Source of the DNA: an uncultured Bacteroidales bacterium
GTDB lineage: Bacteria > Bacteroidota > Bacteroidia > Bacteroidales > P3
Direction of reading: 5' to 3'
DNA length: 64,000 nt
Assembly: GCA_900317285.1 (NCBI GenBank)
Contig: ONGA01000003.1
Span: 1-64,000 of the forward strand
Both the position numbers and the translations under genes were made by a program. Shown here piece by piece: positions 5,835 to 15,090 of this stretch; within the stretch, counting starts at the first letter, position 1, and each line of letters begins with the position of its first letter. Below the pieces are notes generated by a model that saw only the letters and a list, made by a program, of their open reading frames with translations, ran no database searches and was not told the DNA's origin.

Positions 5835-7823
5835 ATGAAGAAACTTTTTGTATTAATGGCGGCGGTGATGTGTGCCGCGACAATGATGGCGCAGGAGAAG
5901 CTCCTGCAGTGGGACCAACTGATGGATCGCAGCCTGTATCCGCAACGCGAGATGATGAGCTTTGTCTTCGCGCCCGACGGCAAGACCGTGACCTACTACA
6001 AAGGCAAAGAACTCTACGGCTTCGACGGCAAGAAGGAATTCAAACTTACCGATGCGCAGAAGGATTGGCGCAAGCCGAAGAACAACGACGCCAAGCTCGA
6101 GGAGCGCGTGGAATTGAAAGAAGGTAGCCTGTATGTCGACGGCAAGCTGGTGGCTGAAGGCGACGGTTACAATATCGTGCTCGGCGAGAGCGTGCACCGC
6201 AACGAGTTCGGCATCAACGGCGGCCTGTTCTGGTCGCCCAAGGGCAGTCGCCTGGCTTTCTACCGCATGGACCAGAGCATGGTGAAGGACTATCCCATCG
6301 TCAACACCAAAGCCCGCGAAGCCGAGGTGAAGCCCATCAAGTACCCCATGGCCGGCATGAAGAGCCACGAGGTGACCGTGGGCGTGTGGGATGCCGCTGC
6401 GCAGAAGCTTGTCTATCTTGACACCCGCAAGGACACTACCGTCCATGAGCGCGAGATGTACCTCACCAATATCGCCTGGAGTCCCGACGAGAAGTTTGTC
6501 TTCATCGCCAAAATCAACCGCGAGCAGAACCACATGTGGCTCGAGCAGTACGACGCCGTGAGCGGCAAACTGGTGAAGGTGCTCTTTGAAGAGACCAACC
6601 CCCGCTATGTGGAGCCCTGTGAGCCCATGATTTTCACCCCCAAGGGCGACCAGTTCCTCTGGCTTTCGATGCGCGACGGCTACAAGCACCTCTACCTCTA
6701 CAATATGGATGGTTCGCTTGTGAAACAGGTGACCAAGGGCGAGTATGAGGTCGAGGGCTTCATCCAGTTCGACAAAAAGGGCGAGAATATCTTCATCTAT
6801 GCCAACAAGGACAACCTGGCCGGACGCGACGCCTACCGCGTGAATCTGAAGAAGGGTACCATGGAATGCATGACTATGACAGAAAACGGCCTGCACGGCA
6901 CCCACAGCGTGGCCATCAACGAGACCGGCACCACCTGGGTCGACCTCTGGAACAGCGTCAATGTACCTATGCGTGCCGACCTGCGCGACTGGAAACACAA
7001 GAACCCCATCAAGACCTTTTTCGAGGCTGAGAATCCCTTGAAGGACTATGCCATGCCCGAGGTGAAACTCGGCACCATCAAGGCTGCCGACGGTAAGACC
7101 GACCTCTACTACCGCCTCATCACGCCCCCCAATATGGAGAAGGGGAAGAAGTATCCCACGCTGGTATATGTCTATGGCGGCCCGCACTCGCAGCTGGTCA
7201 CAGACAGCTGGCTTGGTGGCGGCAACCTCTACTTCATGTTCCTTGCCCAGCAGGGCTATGTGGTCTTCACCGTCGACAACCGCGGCACCGACAATCGCGG
7301 CTTCGAGTTTGAGAGCTGCACGCACCGTCGCCTCGGCGAGATTGAGATGGCCGACCAGATGGAGGGCGTCAAGTTCCTGAAGAGCCTGCCCTATGTGGAC
7401 CAGAACCGCATGGGCGTGGAGGGCTGGAGCTTCGGTGGCTTCATGACCATCACCATGAAACTGGCGCACCCCGAGGTGTTCAAGGTGGGTTGCGCCGGCG
7501 GCCCCGTCATCGACTGGAAGTGGTACGAGATCATGTACGGCGAGCGCTATATGGACACCCCGCAGGAGAACCCCGAAGGCTACGAGGCCAACAGCCTCCT
7601 CAACAAGGCCAAGAATCTTGAAGGCCGCCTGTTGGTCATCCAGGGAGCCGAGGACAACACCGTGGTCCCGCAGCATAGCACCGAGTTCATCGAGCGCTGC
7701 ATCAACAACTTCAAGCAGGTGGACTATTTCATGTATCCGCACCACGAGCACAACGTGCTGGGTCGCGAGCGCCTGCACCTGTACAAGAAAATGTTTGATT
7801 ATTACGAAACACATTTGAAATAA
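5835..7823 (+). CDS. Dipeptidyl-peptidase IV-like S9 family serine peptidase
   Basis: A 662-residue exported protein with a signal peptide ending near MMAQ. Residues 20-400 form the DPP-IV-type beta-propeller (FGINGGLFWSPKGSRLAFYR is the family block around the substrate-amine Glu). Residues 410-662 are the alpha/beta-hydrolase domain with nucleophile Ser532 in GWSFGG, Asp607 in GAEDNTVV and His639 in HHEHNV. It would cleave N-terminal X-Pro or X-Ala dipeptides in the periplasm. It is roughly 60 residues shorter at the N-terminus than classic DPP-IV. Its TAA overlaps the ribE ATG by one base, so translation is probably coupled. Confidence 0.9.
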   Translation: MKKLFVLMAAVMCAATMMAQEKLLQWDQLMDRSLYPQREMMSFVFAPDGKTVTYYKGKELYGFDGKKEFKLTDAQKDWRKPKNNDAKLEERVELKEGSLYVDGKLVAEGDGYNIVLGESVHRNEFGINGGLFWSPKGSRLAFYRMDQSMVKDYPIVNTKAREAEVKPIKYPMAGMKSHEVTVGVWDAAAQKLVYLDTRKDTTVHEREMYLTNIAWSPDEKFVFIAKINREQNHMWLEQYDAVSGKLVKVLFEETNPRYVEPCEPMIFTPKGDQFLWLSMRDGYKHLYLYNMDGSLVKQVTKGEYEVEGFIQFDKKGENIFIYANKDNLAGRDAYRVNLKKGTMECMTMTENGLHGTHSVAINETGTTWVDLWNSVNVPMRADLRDWKHKNPIKTFFEAENPLKDYAMPEVKLGTIKAADGKTDLYYRLITPPNMEKGKKYPTLVYVYGGPHSQLVTDSWLGGGNLYFMFLAQQGYVVFTVDNRGTDNRGFEFESCTHRRLGEIEMADQMEGVKFLKSLPYVDQNRMGVEGWSFGGFMTITMKLAHPEVFKVGCAGGPVIDWKWYEIMYGERYMDTPQENPEGYEANSLLNKAKNLEGRLLVIQGAEDNTVVPQHSTEFIERCINNFKQVDYFMYPHHEHNVLGRERLHLYKKMFDYYETHLK

Positions 7824-8434
7824 TGTTTACAGGAATCATTGAGATGACGGCCAAGGTCGTCAAGATAGAGAAAGAGAATACCAACTACCACTTCACCCTC
7901 GAGGTGCCTTTCGGCGACGAACTGGCCATCGACCAGAGCATGGCGCACGACGGCTGCTGCCTGACGGTGGTGAAAGTTGATAAGGAGAAGAAACAATATG
8001 TGGTCACCGCCATGGACGAGACGATGCTGAAGACCAATCTCGGCACCTGGCAGGTGGGTACCGAGGTGAACGTGGAGCGCTCGATGCGCATGGACGGCCG
8101 CTTCGACGGCCATATCGTTCAGGGCCATGTGGACCAGACTGCCACCTGCACCAAGGTGGTGGACGACAATGGCAGCTGGCGCTTCTACTTTGAATACGAT
8201 GCCAAGAATGCCCCTTCCATCACGGTGCCCAAGGGCAGTATCAGCATCAATGGCGTGAGCCTGACGGTGGTGGACAGCGAACCCGGCATGTTCAGCGTGG
8301 CCATCATCCCTTATACCTATAAGGTGACCAACTTCCACAATTTCAAGCCAGGTACGGTGGTCAATATCGAGTTTGATGTCTTTGGAAAGTATGTCCAGCG
8401 CCTGCTGGAGCAATACATGGCAGCGCAGAAATGA
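7823..8434 (+). CDS. ribE: Riboflavin synthase, alpha subunit
   Basis: A 203-residue enzyme that dismutates two 6,7-dimethyl-8-ribityllumazine molecules to riboflavin. It starts with the diagnostic MFTGIIE and contains two lumazine-binding repeats, the first with CCLTVV and GHVDQTATC, the second with ISINGVSLTVVDSE. It overlaps both neighbours (TAATG with the peptidase, ATGA with the HAD gene). No FMN riboswitch lies in front of it; its expression must follow the upstream peptidase gene. Confidence 0.95.
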   Translation: MFTGIIEMTAKVVKIEKENTNYHFTLEVPFGDELAIDQSMAHDGCCLTVVKVDKEKKQYVVTAMDETMLKTNLGTWQVGTEVNVERSMRMDGRFDGHIVQGHVDQTATCTKVVDDNGSWRFYFEYDAKNAPSITVPKGSISINGVSLTVVDSEPGMFSVAIIPYTYKVTNFHNFKPGTVVNIEFDVFGKYVQRLLEQYMAAQK

Positions 8435-9078
8435 CGCGTCTGGTTATACTGGATTTTGACGGGACGCTGGCAGACACGCAGCCACTTATCGTCAGAAGTT
8501 TGCAGCGCACTATCAGTGCGCTGCACTTGCCTCCGCGCACCGACGAGGAGTGTAAGACCATCATTGGGCTGCCGTTGGAGGAGTGCTTCATCAAGCTGTT
8601 GTCGGTAGACGAAGCAATGGCTGAACGGTGTGCAGAAGTCTACCGGCGCGTTTTCGACGAGGACAACCATCCCGGTGTGGTGACGTTGTTCCCCCATGTG
8701 CTGGAAACCCTCACGGAACTCCATGACCGTGGTTTCCAGCTTGCCATCTGTAGCAGCCGTGCCCGTCCTACCCTGGAGGGGTTTGTCCACACATTCCGTT
8801 TGGAGGAGCATGTCGGCATGGTTGTCAGTGCCAACGATGTGCAGCGGCATAAGCCGCATCCCGAACCAGTGGAGAAGATATTGGCTGCCTTACACGTGAA
8901 GTCCGAGGAGACATTGGTGGTGGGCGATGCCAGCTACGATATCCTGATGGGTCGTGCCGCTGGCTGCCGCACTTGTGGTGTCACCTACGGTAACCAAAGT
9001 GCCACCGACCTGAAGAATGCCGGAGCGGACTATCTTGTCGACGACTTCGCCGAAGTGCTTGGCTTGGTGGGGATTTAA
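8431..9078 (+). CDS. HAD-family phosphatase, phosphoglycolate phosphatase-like
   Basis: A 215-residue HAD hydrolase with all four motifs: nucleophile Asp8 and acid Asp10 in LDFDGTLADT, Ser/Arg in CSSRARP, Lys in HKPHPEPV and the acidic VVGDASYDI. The helical cap lies between residues 17 and 85. Substrate cannot be read from the sequence. Location directly behind ribE suggests a flavin-precursor or FMN phosphatase, but that is inference; a Gph-like role is the family default. Convergent with yidD, 15 bases apart. Confidence 0.88.
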   Translation: MTRLVILDFDGTLADTQPLIVRSLQRTISALHLPPRTDEECKTIIGLPLEECFIKLLSVDEAMAERCAEVYRRVFDEDNHPGVVTLFPHVLETLTELHDRGFQLAICSSRARPTLEGFVHTFRLEEHVGMVVSANDVQRHKPHPEPVEKILAALHVKSEETLVVGDASYDILMGRAAGCRTCGVTYGNQSATDLKNAGADYLVDDFAEVLGLVGI

Positions 9079-9093
9079 CTTGATTTTTTAGGG

Positions 9094-9318
9094 TTAGGGG
9101 ACGGGGTCGTAGCCCGAACCACCCCAGGGGTTGCAGCGGAGAATGCGCTTGAAAGCAAGCCAGCCACCCTTAAAAGGACCGTATTTCCGTATGGCTTCCT
9201 GGGCATACTGCGAGCAGGTGGGAGTGTAGCGGCAGGCGGGAGGCGTGAGTGGCGAGATGCAGGTGCGGTAGAAGGCTATCAGTGTCAGCATCAGCCATGA
9301 AAGGGGTTTGAATTTCAT
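9094..9318 (-). CDS. yidD: Membrane protein insertion efficiency factor
   Basis: A 74-residue protein with the YidD signature: an N-terminal hydrophobic helix, [23 protein letters not shown] and [22 protein letters not shown]. It assists YidC/Sec-dependent insertion of inner-membrane proteins. The ATG at 9318 overlaps the rnpA stop (ATGA), the usual rnpA-yidD pairing. Confidence 0.93.
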   Translation of the reverse strand: MKFKPLSWLMLTLIAFYRTCISPLTPPACRYTPTCSQYAQEAIRKYGPFKGGWLAFKRILRCNPWGGSGYDPVP

Positions 9319-9716
9319 AGCGTGGCAGTGATTTCCTTTTCCAGTGTTGTCAGCAACTTGTCCATTTTGTGTCCCAGTTGGTCGTAGGGCATTATCTCGT
9401 TGTGGATGTACACCATCGAGAAAACCAACTGGAGGTTGTGCTCCTGCAGGAACTGGTAGAAAGTCGGCTTGCGCAGGCGGTAGCATTCGCGCGTCAGGCG
9501 GCGGACTCGGTTGCGGTCGACGGCATGCTTGAACTTGCGCTTGGGAGCCACAATCATCACCTGGCACAGGTTGTTCTTGCCGTGATTTGTGTCGGTGTCC
9601 AGGCAAAGCCACTGCACACTATAAGGGAAAGCCATCAGTCGGTGACCTTCTGTATAGAGACGGTCTATCAGCTGACGGCTGCACAATCGTTCTTCTTTGT
9701 TGAAAGTGAACGCCAT
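9315..9716 (-). CDS. rnpA: Ribonuclease P protein component
   Basis: A 133-residue basic protein that helps the RnpB RNA mature tRNA 5' ends. The family motif is [22 protein letters not shown] at about residues 59-80, and the N-terminus has the conserved [11 protein letters not shown]. Two bases separate it from the hemD stop, and it overlaps yidD by four. As is usual in Bacteroidota, it is not next to rpmH. Confidence 0.94.
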   Translation of the reverse strand: MAFTFNKEERLCSRQLIDRLYTEGHRLMAFPYSVQWLCLDTDTNHGKNNLCQVMIVAPKRKFKHAVDRNRVRRLTRECYRLRKPTFYQFLQEHNLQLVFSMVYIHNEIMPYDQLGHKMDKLLTTLEKEITATL

Positions 9717-9718
9717 TG

Positions 9719-10828
9719 CTATTTCTTCGCGGCAGACTTCTTTTCGGCAGTCTTTTTGGCTACGGTCTTCTTCTCCACGGTTTTCTTTTCCACAGTCTTC
9801 TTCTCTGCGGTCTTCTTCTCCGTGGTCTTCTTTTCTGCAACTTTCTTTTCTGTGGCTTTCTTCTCGGTTGCTGCTGCTTTCAGTGCCTCAGCCTCTTTCT
9901 TGGCCCTCTCGGCGGCACGTGCAGCACGACGTGCGGCGGCTTGCGCCTTCTTCTCCTCCATGCGCTGCTTGTAGACCTCCTTGTTGGCAATGACGGGTTT
10001 GGCTTTCTTGGGAGCCGACGTGATGGTGTTCCTGACACCGTGTTTCACAATCTCGCCCTTGGAAGCGATGACGGCATCCTGTTCCTTACCCATAATGAAA
10101 TTCTCGATGGCGATGGCCATGGAGGGCGCCGACTGGGTGGGGGCGGCAATGGTGAGTTTGATGCCCGCCTCTTTCAGTGCTGCGTGGGTGGAAGTGCCGA
10201 AAGCGGCAATCAGGATATCCTGGTCCTTGATGTTGGGGAAGCTCTTGATCAGGCTTCTCACTCCGATGGGGGAGAAGAGGGCGATGGCGTCGTACTCCTT
10301 GAGGTTGAACTTGGTGAGGTCCTTGGGAGCCGAGGTGTACATCGGAGCCTTGGTGTATTTGAACTTCGCCTTGTCAAGGGCTTTGGTGTATTCGGTCTGT
10401 TTCTCGTCCGAGCAGGGGAAGAGGAACTTCTCGTCGCGGTGTTTTCCCATCACTTCCAGCAAGTCGGAGAAGTACTGGTTGCCAAAGAAAACCTTGCGTT
10501 TACGGTACTGGATGTAGTTCTGCAGGTAAAGGGCGATGGCCTCCGTGGAGCAGAAGTACTTCATGTCCTCGCTGACGGTCTCGCGCAACTCTTTGAGCAT
10601 GCGGAAGAAATGGTCGATGGAGTTCTTGCTGTTAAAAATGATGGCGGTATATTCGCTGATATGGATGCGTGTTTTACGGAATTCGGCGACGGGAATGCCA
10701 ACAACTTCAAAAAATTTGAAAAAAGTTATGTCTACGTTGTGTTTATTGACCAGATTTCGGTACGGAGACTTCTCCAAATTGGCAGGTTCGGGTTGCGAAA
10801 TGAGGATTTTTTTGATTTTCATCTTCAA
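9719..10828 (-). CDS. hemD: Uroporphyrinogen-III synthase with a lysine-rich repeat tail
   Basis: A 369-residue protein. Residues 1-250 form the bilobed HemD domain (KKILISQPEPA, TAIIFNSKNSIDHFF, DAIALFSPIGVRSL, IAAFGTSTHAAL), which closes hydroxymethylbilane to uroporphyrinogen III. Residues about 255-369 are extra: a basic Ala/Arg/Lys helix and then ten pentapeptides of the type TxEKK that end the protein. The tail resembles histone-H1-like or nucleic-acid-binding tails and is not part of normal HemD (about 250 residues). It stands between DUF4271 and rnpA, a conserved Bacteroidales order. Confidence 0.88.
   Translation of the reverse strand: MKMKIKKILISQPEPANLEKSPYRNLVNKHNVDITFFKFFEVVGIPVAEFRKTRIHISEYTAIIFNSKNSIDHFFRMLKELRETVSEDMKYFCSTEAIALYLQNYIQYRKRKVFFGNQYFSDLLEVMGKHRDEKFLFPCSDEKQTEYTKALDKAKFKYTKAPMYTSAPKDLTKFNLKEYDAIALFSPIGVRSLIKSFPNIKDQDILIAAFGTSTHAALKEAGIKLTIAAPTQSAPSMAIAIENFIMGKEQDAVIASKGEIVKHGVRNTITSAPKKAKPVIANKEVYKQRMEEKKAQAAARRAARAAERAKKEAEALKAAATEKKATEKKVAEKKTTEKKTAEKKTVEKKTVEKKTVAKKTAEKKSAAKK
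9722..9871 (-). repeat. Ten 15-base tandem repeats coding the HemD tail
   Basis: The last 50 codons before the hemD stop encode ATEKK, ATEKK, VAEKK, TTEKK, TAEKK, TVEKK, TVEKK, TVAKK, TAEKK and SAAKK. The DNA is a degenerate 15-base tandem array and so a likely site of length variation between strains. Confidence 0.85.
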
Positions 10829-10853
10829 TTATGAATTATCTCAACTATTTGTT

Positions 10854-11687
10854 CTACTGTGTTATAACCAGCTTTATAAGTACTAAAGCGGGTACTATTT
10901 CGACGGTGCAAAGATAGTAAAAAAGATAGAAACTGGGACCAGAAGAAAGTGTTAAAAAAAGTTTCATGCCCCGGAGGAAGCGCATCAGGAAGCCTATCCC
11001 CAACACGACGGCGATGGTCACGAGCATTGCATTGCCGCCCCCTGGCAAGTAGGCGAGGGGGTAGAGTAGCACGCAGACAAGGGTGGCTTCTGTCAGGTGG
11101 AAGATGTAGTTGCTTGAAATGTAGATATCTACTGCCGCCTTATTCTCGAAGGTGTTGCCCAGCAGCCGCAGCAATCCGTTGCGCAGGATGTAGGCTGCCA
11201 TAAGCCCTGCCGAGAGCAGCAGGTAGCCGCCGACTCCCGTCTCCCTCATGGCTTGGAGGTGTACCGCCATTGCCAGGGTTGCACAGATAAACATCCCCAT
11301 GGGCAGCATGACGCTGGTGCGGTTCAGGTTGCTGTCGCGTATCAAGCGGTCCAACGCGCGCCGGTCGATGGTGGCGTGGAGCAAGGTCTTGATTTTGATT
11401 TTCCTGAGGTGGTAGTAGATGCACAGCAGGGCGGAGAGTAGGATGAGTATGGCAAACACCCATGCTGCGGTGTGGTGCTCCGGTCGCGGCTGCAGCTCCT
11501 GGTGTTGCACCTGCAAGGTGTGGCGGTGGAAGATGGACTGGCGATAGATGGTGTCGGGCAGTTCGCGGGGCGGCAGGATGGAATCGAGCGTGATGACGGT
11601 ATTTGTTGTCTCGGAGGGTGCTTCCGTTGTTGGCCATTCTGAAAAAGGCAGTGCGCTGAAGTCCAATGTGATGCTATCGTTTTCCAT
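10854..11687 (-). CDS. DUF4271 family membrane protein
   Basis: A 277-residue protein with a polar N-terminal region of about 75 residues, then a membrane helix (AAWVFAILILLSALLCIYY) and about six more hydrophobic segments in the C-terminal two thirds. The sequence and the neighbours hemD, rnpA and yidD fit the Bacteroidota DUF4271 family, whose function is unknown. Its ATG follows the peptidase stop after a single base, so it is probably translated by coupling. Confidence 0.75.
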   Translation of the reverse strand: MENDSITLDFSALPFSEWPTTEAPSETTNTVITLDSILPPRELPDTIYRQSIFHRHTLQVQHQELQPRPEHHTAAWVFAILILLSALLCIYYHLRKIKIKTLLHATIDRRALDRLIRDSNLNRTSVMLPMGMFICATLAMAVHLQAMRETGVGGYLLLSAGLMAAYILRNGLLRLLGNTFENKAAVDIYISSNYIFHLTEATLVCVLLYPLAYLPGGGNAMLVTIAVVLGIGFLMRFLRGMKLFLTLSSGPSFYLFYYLCTVEIVPALVLIKLVITQ

Positions 11688-11688
11688 G

Positions 11689-14600
11689 CTATTTGTTGCT
11701 GATGATTAGTTTTTGTGTGTGGCTATGGGTGCCTGTGGAGGCGGTGACCATATAGATGCCTGGCGCCCAGTCCGACACGTCCAAGGTTTGCTCTTCGTTC
11801 AGGGTGAATGTCGCCACGTGACGCCCCACGATATCCTGGACATGTACTGCCACTGGGGTGTCGCTCTTCATTCTCACCAGTCCTTTGGCGGGATTGGGGT
11901 AGAGGGTGAGTGCCATTGGAGCGAGGTCGTGTTCACTGATGCCGAGTCCTGCAGCGGAGCATTCTGTTCCGTAGGCATTGTGCCAGCGGGCATTGGGAAT
12001 TCTCACGTCGTCAATCCAGACGCAGTCGTCGCCGCCCACGCCGCTGGAATTCTTGTTGTAGCGCCAGATGAGCTTGTGCTTTCCGGCATTGACGGGGTAG
12101 CTGTAACGCCTCCAGTTGAAGTTGCCCCAAAGCTCGGGAACGCGGTAGTTGCCGTCGATGAAGAATGTTATTTTGTCGCCGTCGGCACTTGAGATCTTCA
12201 CCCAGTAGCTCACCGTATCGGGCTCGTCGAGTTCCACTTCGAGGACGAGTGTCGCGCTCTGGTTGTGGTCGATGGCTCCCGAACGCATGCTGAAGCGGCC
12301 GCTGTGGCTCACGGTGCTGTCCAATGTCCAGGTTGCCAGCGTGGTACTTCCCCATGGGAAGGACGAGGTGCCCTCTTCAAAGCCATCCGTGCGGCTTCCT
12401 GCCGTGAGGTAGAAATCCTCGGTATGGCTCCAGTTGCCTTTGTGGAGTGTGCCGCTGACAAGAAGTTGGCAGACGGTATCAAGTGTGCTGAACTCCAGTG
12501 TGTTGCTTGTGTTGCTGATGGTAACGCCTTGTGGCATGAGGGTGACGGAGAGGCGTAGCGAATCGTAGTCACCAGTGGTTTCGCCTTGTAGCAGGTAGCT
12601 TTGGTTGTGGCGAATCTGGTGCGGCGTGCTGCCGTCGTCTTGTCTCACGCGGAGCGTCAGGGTGGGGTTGTCGGCACTCAGGCGGTGCGCTACCGCCAGC
12701 GTCGTAAGAGTGCTTCCGTTGCCGGCGCTCAGTTGCGCCTGCCATTGCGCCTGCTGTCCGATAGCGTTGATGCTGAGGTTCCAGGAAATGTCTGTATGTG
12801 CTCCGGCATCCAGGCTCGCCACCGTTGTTTGACGCTGTCCAAGCAGAGCCCCCGCGATGGAATCGTTGTGGTTCTGCAGAAGGCTGACTGTCAGGTTGGA
12901 TATGGGGCTGTCGCCGATATTTTCCACCCTGAATGCCAAGGTGCTGTCGGTAGTCGCCACGTTCCTAATCGCCAGCTGACAGGCGGCGGGCCCCACCGTG
13001 AGGGTGTCGATGTGCGGTCGGTGACCTGCAGCGGTGGAGGTGATGATAAGCGGCAGCGTGTCAAGGCTTTGGCGGAGGGTGAGTGTGGCGTTGCCGGCAT
13101 CATCTGTTCGCGCCCATCCCAGCAGTTGCCCGTCCTGCAGGGCGGTGACCATCGTGCCGGGGGTGCCGTTCACCTCGAGGACGGTGGCGCCGTTGGTCAT
13201 TCCCGTGACTTCCATGCCGATGGCTGGCGGCACACAGATGTATGGACGCAAGGTTGGGTCGCCGAAAAGGCAGTAGATTTCCCAGTACAGGTTTGTATAT
13301 ATCGAGCCGAAGGCCGTCACTGCCAGGTTGCCGGCACGGAGCAGCTCTCCGCAGGTGCTGATGCTCGGCGTGCGTCCCGCCAGGCAGTCGAAGGCACCGC
13401 ATCGCTCGCCATCGTAGTTCGCTGTCAGCGCGATGGGCGACTTGGGGCCCACCGCCCACCAGTAGTCTTCGTTCCAAAGGGTTGAGTTGGTGGCTCCTAC
13501 AACACCTATCGCCCCTCCCTGCGGCAGACGTAGCAGCTGTTCGCCGAAGCAGGTGCCGCCGAAGTCGTTGCTTTTGCAGCAGTTGTTCACATACAGCATC
13601 GGCTGCATGTTGTCGAGCGTGTCGATGGCGCTGATGCCCACTTCCGGATGCGACCATCCTCCCGCTGTGCAGTGTGCTGTGTAGTTCAACAGGCTGGCGC
13701 CCAGGTTGATATTGTTGATAATCTCTGGGCGTTGCTCATTCGAGGCGGGATTGTAGTAGCAGACGGTATCCATTTCTGGATGAGCATATTTCAGTTCCTT
13801 TTTGAGGTAGTTCACCTGGCCGTTGGTGGTGGTGGGAGCCATCTCGGCGCCCTCCTTGCCGGCCACCAGCAGCGCGCGTTTCAGCTGGTTGGTGTCGATG
13901 TCGCGGAATTGTTCGTACCGCAGCGTTTTCTCCACCACCGTGCGCAGTTCGGCAGTGTCGTTCACAGGCCATCGTCCCAGCAGCGCGTCCGGCAGCTGGT
14001 CGCCCGTGAATTCGGCGTAGGGAAGGTCGGTGATGTGGGTTCCGAGGTCGGAGATATAGACATCGCCGATGAACGACTGCAGTTCGCTCGCGTCCCCCAC
14101 CAGCAGTATGTAGTCGGGGCGTTCGGCGCTCTGTATCAACTCTTTGACGGAATCACGCTTATGGGTGGCGGCATACAGTTCCTCCACTTCGTAGCCTTCC
14201 ATGCGTTTCCATTGCACAAAAGGCTGAAGCCCCTGGCGGAACTTCGGGCGCGACACGATGAGCAGGCGCTCCTGTCGTCCGCCGTCTCCTTCTTCATGCT
14301 CGCTTTCAATCACTTCCAGTTCGGCTTCAATCTGCCCGTCAAAACCCAGCTCGAGGCTCGCAGGCTGGTAGAACACCGGTCGCACCGTTACGCGGAACAG
14401 CTGCTCCGTGCCCATTGTGCCGAGGTTCTCCACCTCCACAGGCTCGCCGCCGCGGTAGGGTTTTGGCGACGCATACACTTTCTCGTCGGGACGGTATGGG
14501 GGTTCCGGCTGGTCCTTGAACCACCCCTCCCGCACGGGCGCCACCGGCTTGCCGTGGTGCCACACGGTGGTGAGCCCTGTGGCGAACTCCCTTACTGTCA

Positions 14601-14883
14601 GGCTGCTGCCTTTGGGAAGGCGCACCAGTGTGCTCAACGTCGGCAGGTCGGGGCAACCCACCCTGCCGGTGCCGAAGGACATCCCCTCACAACGCAGCAG
14701 GCTGAAGCCCTCCACCGAGGTGCTGTCGACCGAAAGATGCTCTTTGTCGCCTTCAAAACGCAGTCGCACAGCGTTGTCGCCCTCCCGCTCAAGGGACAAA
14801 GACTGCTTTTCCTGCCCCTGTGCCAGGACGGCCAACGATGCCAACAGGCATGCTACCAGCGCTATATAACGTTTCAGGCTCAC
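11689..14883 (-). CDS. Gingipain-family (C25) cysteine peptidase secreted by the type IX system
   Basis: A 1064-residue exported protein with signal peptide, an N-terminal prodomain of about 200 residues, and the C25 peptidase domain at about 205-545 (RLLIVSRPKF, YILLVGDASE). The catalytic His is 404 in NYTAHCTAGGW, and the Cys is 435 or 436 in YVNNCCKSNDF; the latter gives the gingipain C-x3-D-F spacing. Ig-like modules follow, then a sugar-binding-like jelly roll at about 840-970. The last 80 residues are a type A sorting domain (LTLYPNPAKG, IVGRHVATF, GIYMVTAST, QKLIISNK) that directs secretion and anchoring. It heads an operon with DUF4271, hemD, rnpA and yidD. A PorU-like sortase is less likely because PorU lacks such a sorting domain. 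Confidence 0.88.
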   Translation of the reverse strand: MSLKRYIALVACLLASLAVLAQGQEKQSLSLEREGDNAVRLRFEGDKEHLSVDSTSVEGFSLLRCEGMSFGTGRVGCPDLPTLSTLVRLPKGSSLTVREFATGLTTVWHHGKPVAPVREGWFKDQPEPPYRPDEKVYASPKPYRGGEPVEVENLGTMGTEQLFRVTVRPVFYQPASLELGFDGQIEAELEVIESEHEEGDGGRQERLLIVSRPKFRQGLQPFVQWKRMEGYEVEELYAATHKRDSVKELIQSAERPDYILLVGDASELQSFIGDVYISDLGTHITDLPYAEFTGDQLPDALLGRWPVNDTAELRTVVEKTLRYEQFRDIDTNQLKRALLVAGKEGAEMAPTTTNGQVNYLKKELKYAHPEMDTVCYYNPASNEQRPEIINNINLGASLLNYTAHCTAGGWSHPEVGISAIDTLDNMQPMLYVNNCCKSNDFGGTCFGEQLLRLPQGGAIGVVGATNSTLWNEDYWWAVGPKSPIALTANYDGERCGAFDCLAGRTPSISTCGELLRAGNLAVTAFGSIYTNLYWEIYCLFGDPTLRPYICVPPAIGMEVTGMTNGATVLEVNGTPGTMVTALQDGQLLGWARTDDAGNATLTLRQSLDTLPLIITSTAAGHRPHIDTLTVGPAACQLAIRNVATTDSTLAFRVENIGDSPISNLTVSLLQNHNDSIAGALLGQRQTTVASLDAGAHTDISWNLSINAIGQQAQWQAQLSAGNGSTLTTLAVAHRLSADNPTLTLRVRQDDGSTPHQIRHNQSYLLQGETTGDYDSLRLSVTLMPQGVTISNTSNTLEFSTLDTVCQLLVSGTLHKGNWSHTEDFYLTAGSRTDGFEEGTSSFPWGSTTLATWTLDSTVSHSGRFSMRSGAIDHNQSATLVLEVELDEPDTVSYWVKISSADGDKITFFIDGNYRVPELWGNFNWRRYSYPVNAGKHKLIWRYNKNSSGVGGDDCVWIDDVRIPNARWHNAYGTECSAAGLGISEHDLAPMALTLYPNPAKGLVRMKSDTPVAVHVQDIVGRHVATFTLNEEQTLDVSDWAPGIYMVTASTGTHSHTQKLIISNK

Positions 14884-14905
14884 TTTTTACCCATAGTTTT
14901 CCGAT

Positions 14906-14914
14906 GCAAAAATA
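14906..14914 (-). promoter_or_regulatory. -7 box for the C25 peptidase operon
   Basis: TATTTTTGC on the minus strand, 23 bases before the ATG at 14883. No TTTG is at 19-21 bases, so only half the consensus is met. Confidence 0.5.
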
Positions 14915-14965
14915 CGAAAAAAAAGTCACCCCGCACAGCCCAATCCCGTTTTTCCCCATTTTTTA

Positions 14966-15090
14966 CCCCTGACATAGGAGAAACATAGACGCATCATATA
15001 CGCATCATAGTAGAATGATAGGAGAACCGATATAGAATGGTAGTAAAACGGTAGTACAACCATAGGACATTTCCGACCCCGACATAGGAG
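14966..15090 (+). repeat. Dispersed CATAGGAG-type repeat, copy 2 (longer, diverged)
   Basis: Bases 14966-15066 share the ends (CCCCTGACATAGGAG; GTAGTACAACCATAGG) and the core GCATCATATACGCATCATAG with the 90-base copies at 1-90 and 60083-60172, with extra and altered bases between. A further CCCGACATAGGAG word follows at about 15078-15090. It lies between the divergent C25 peptidase and hisS genes and, with their promoters, fills the 305-base gap. Confidence 0.8.

Noticed and set aside
5853-7814. 653-codon antisense frame opposite the S9 peptidase
   Set aside because: Same shadow effect; no start context and the peptidase has its full catalytic triad on the plus strand.
7800-7823. FMN riboswitch before ribE
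   Set aside because: ribE starts within the peptidase stop codon, so there is no leader.
11689-14883. C25 protein as the PorU sortase itself
   Set aside because: It has a clear type A sorting domain at its C-terminus, a property of cargo that PorU lacks; PorZ, the PorU partner, is encoded elsewhere in the window.
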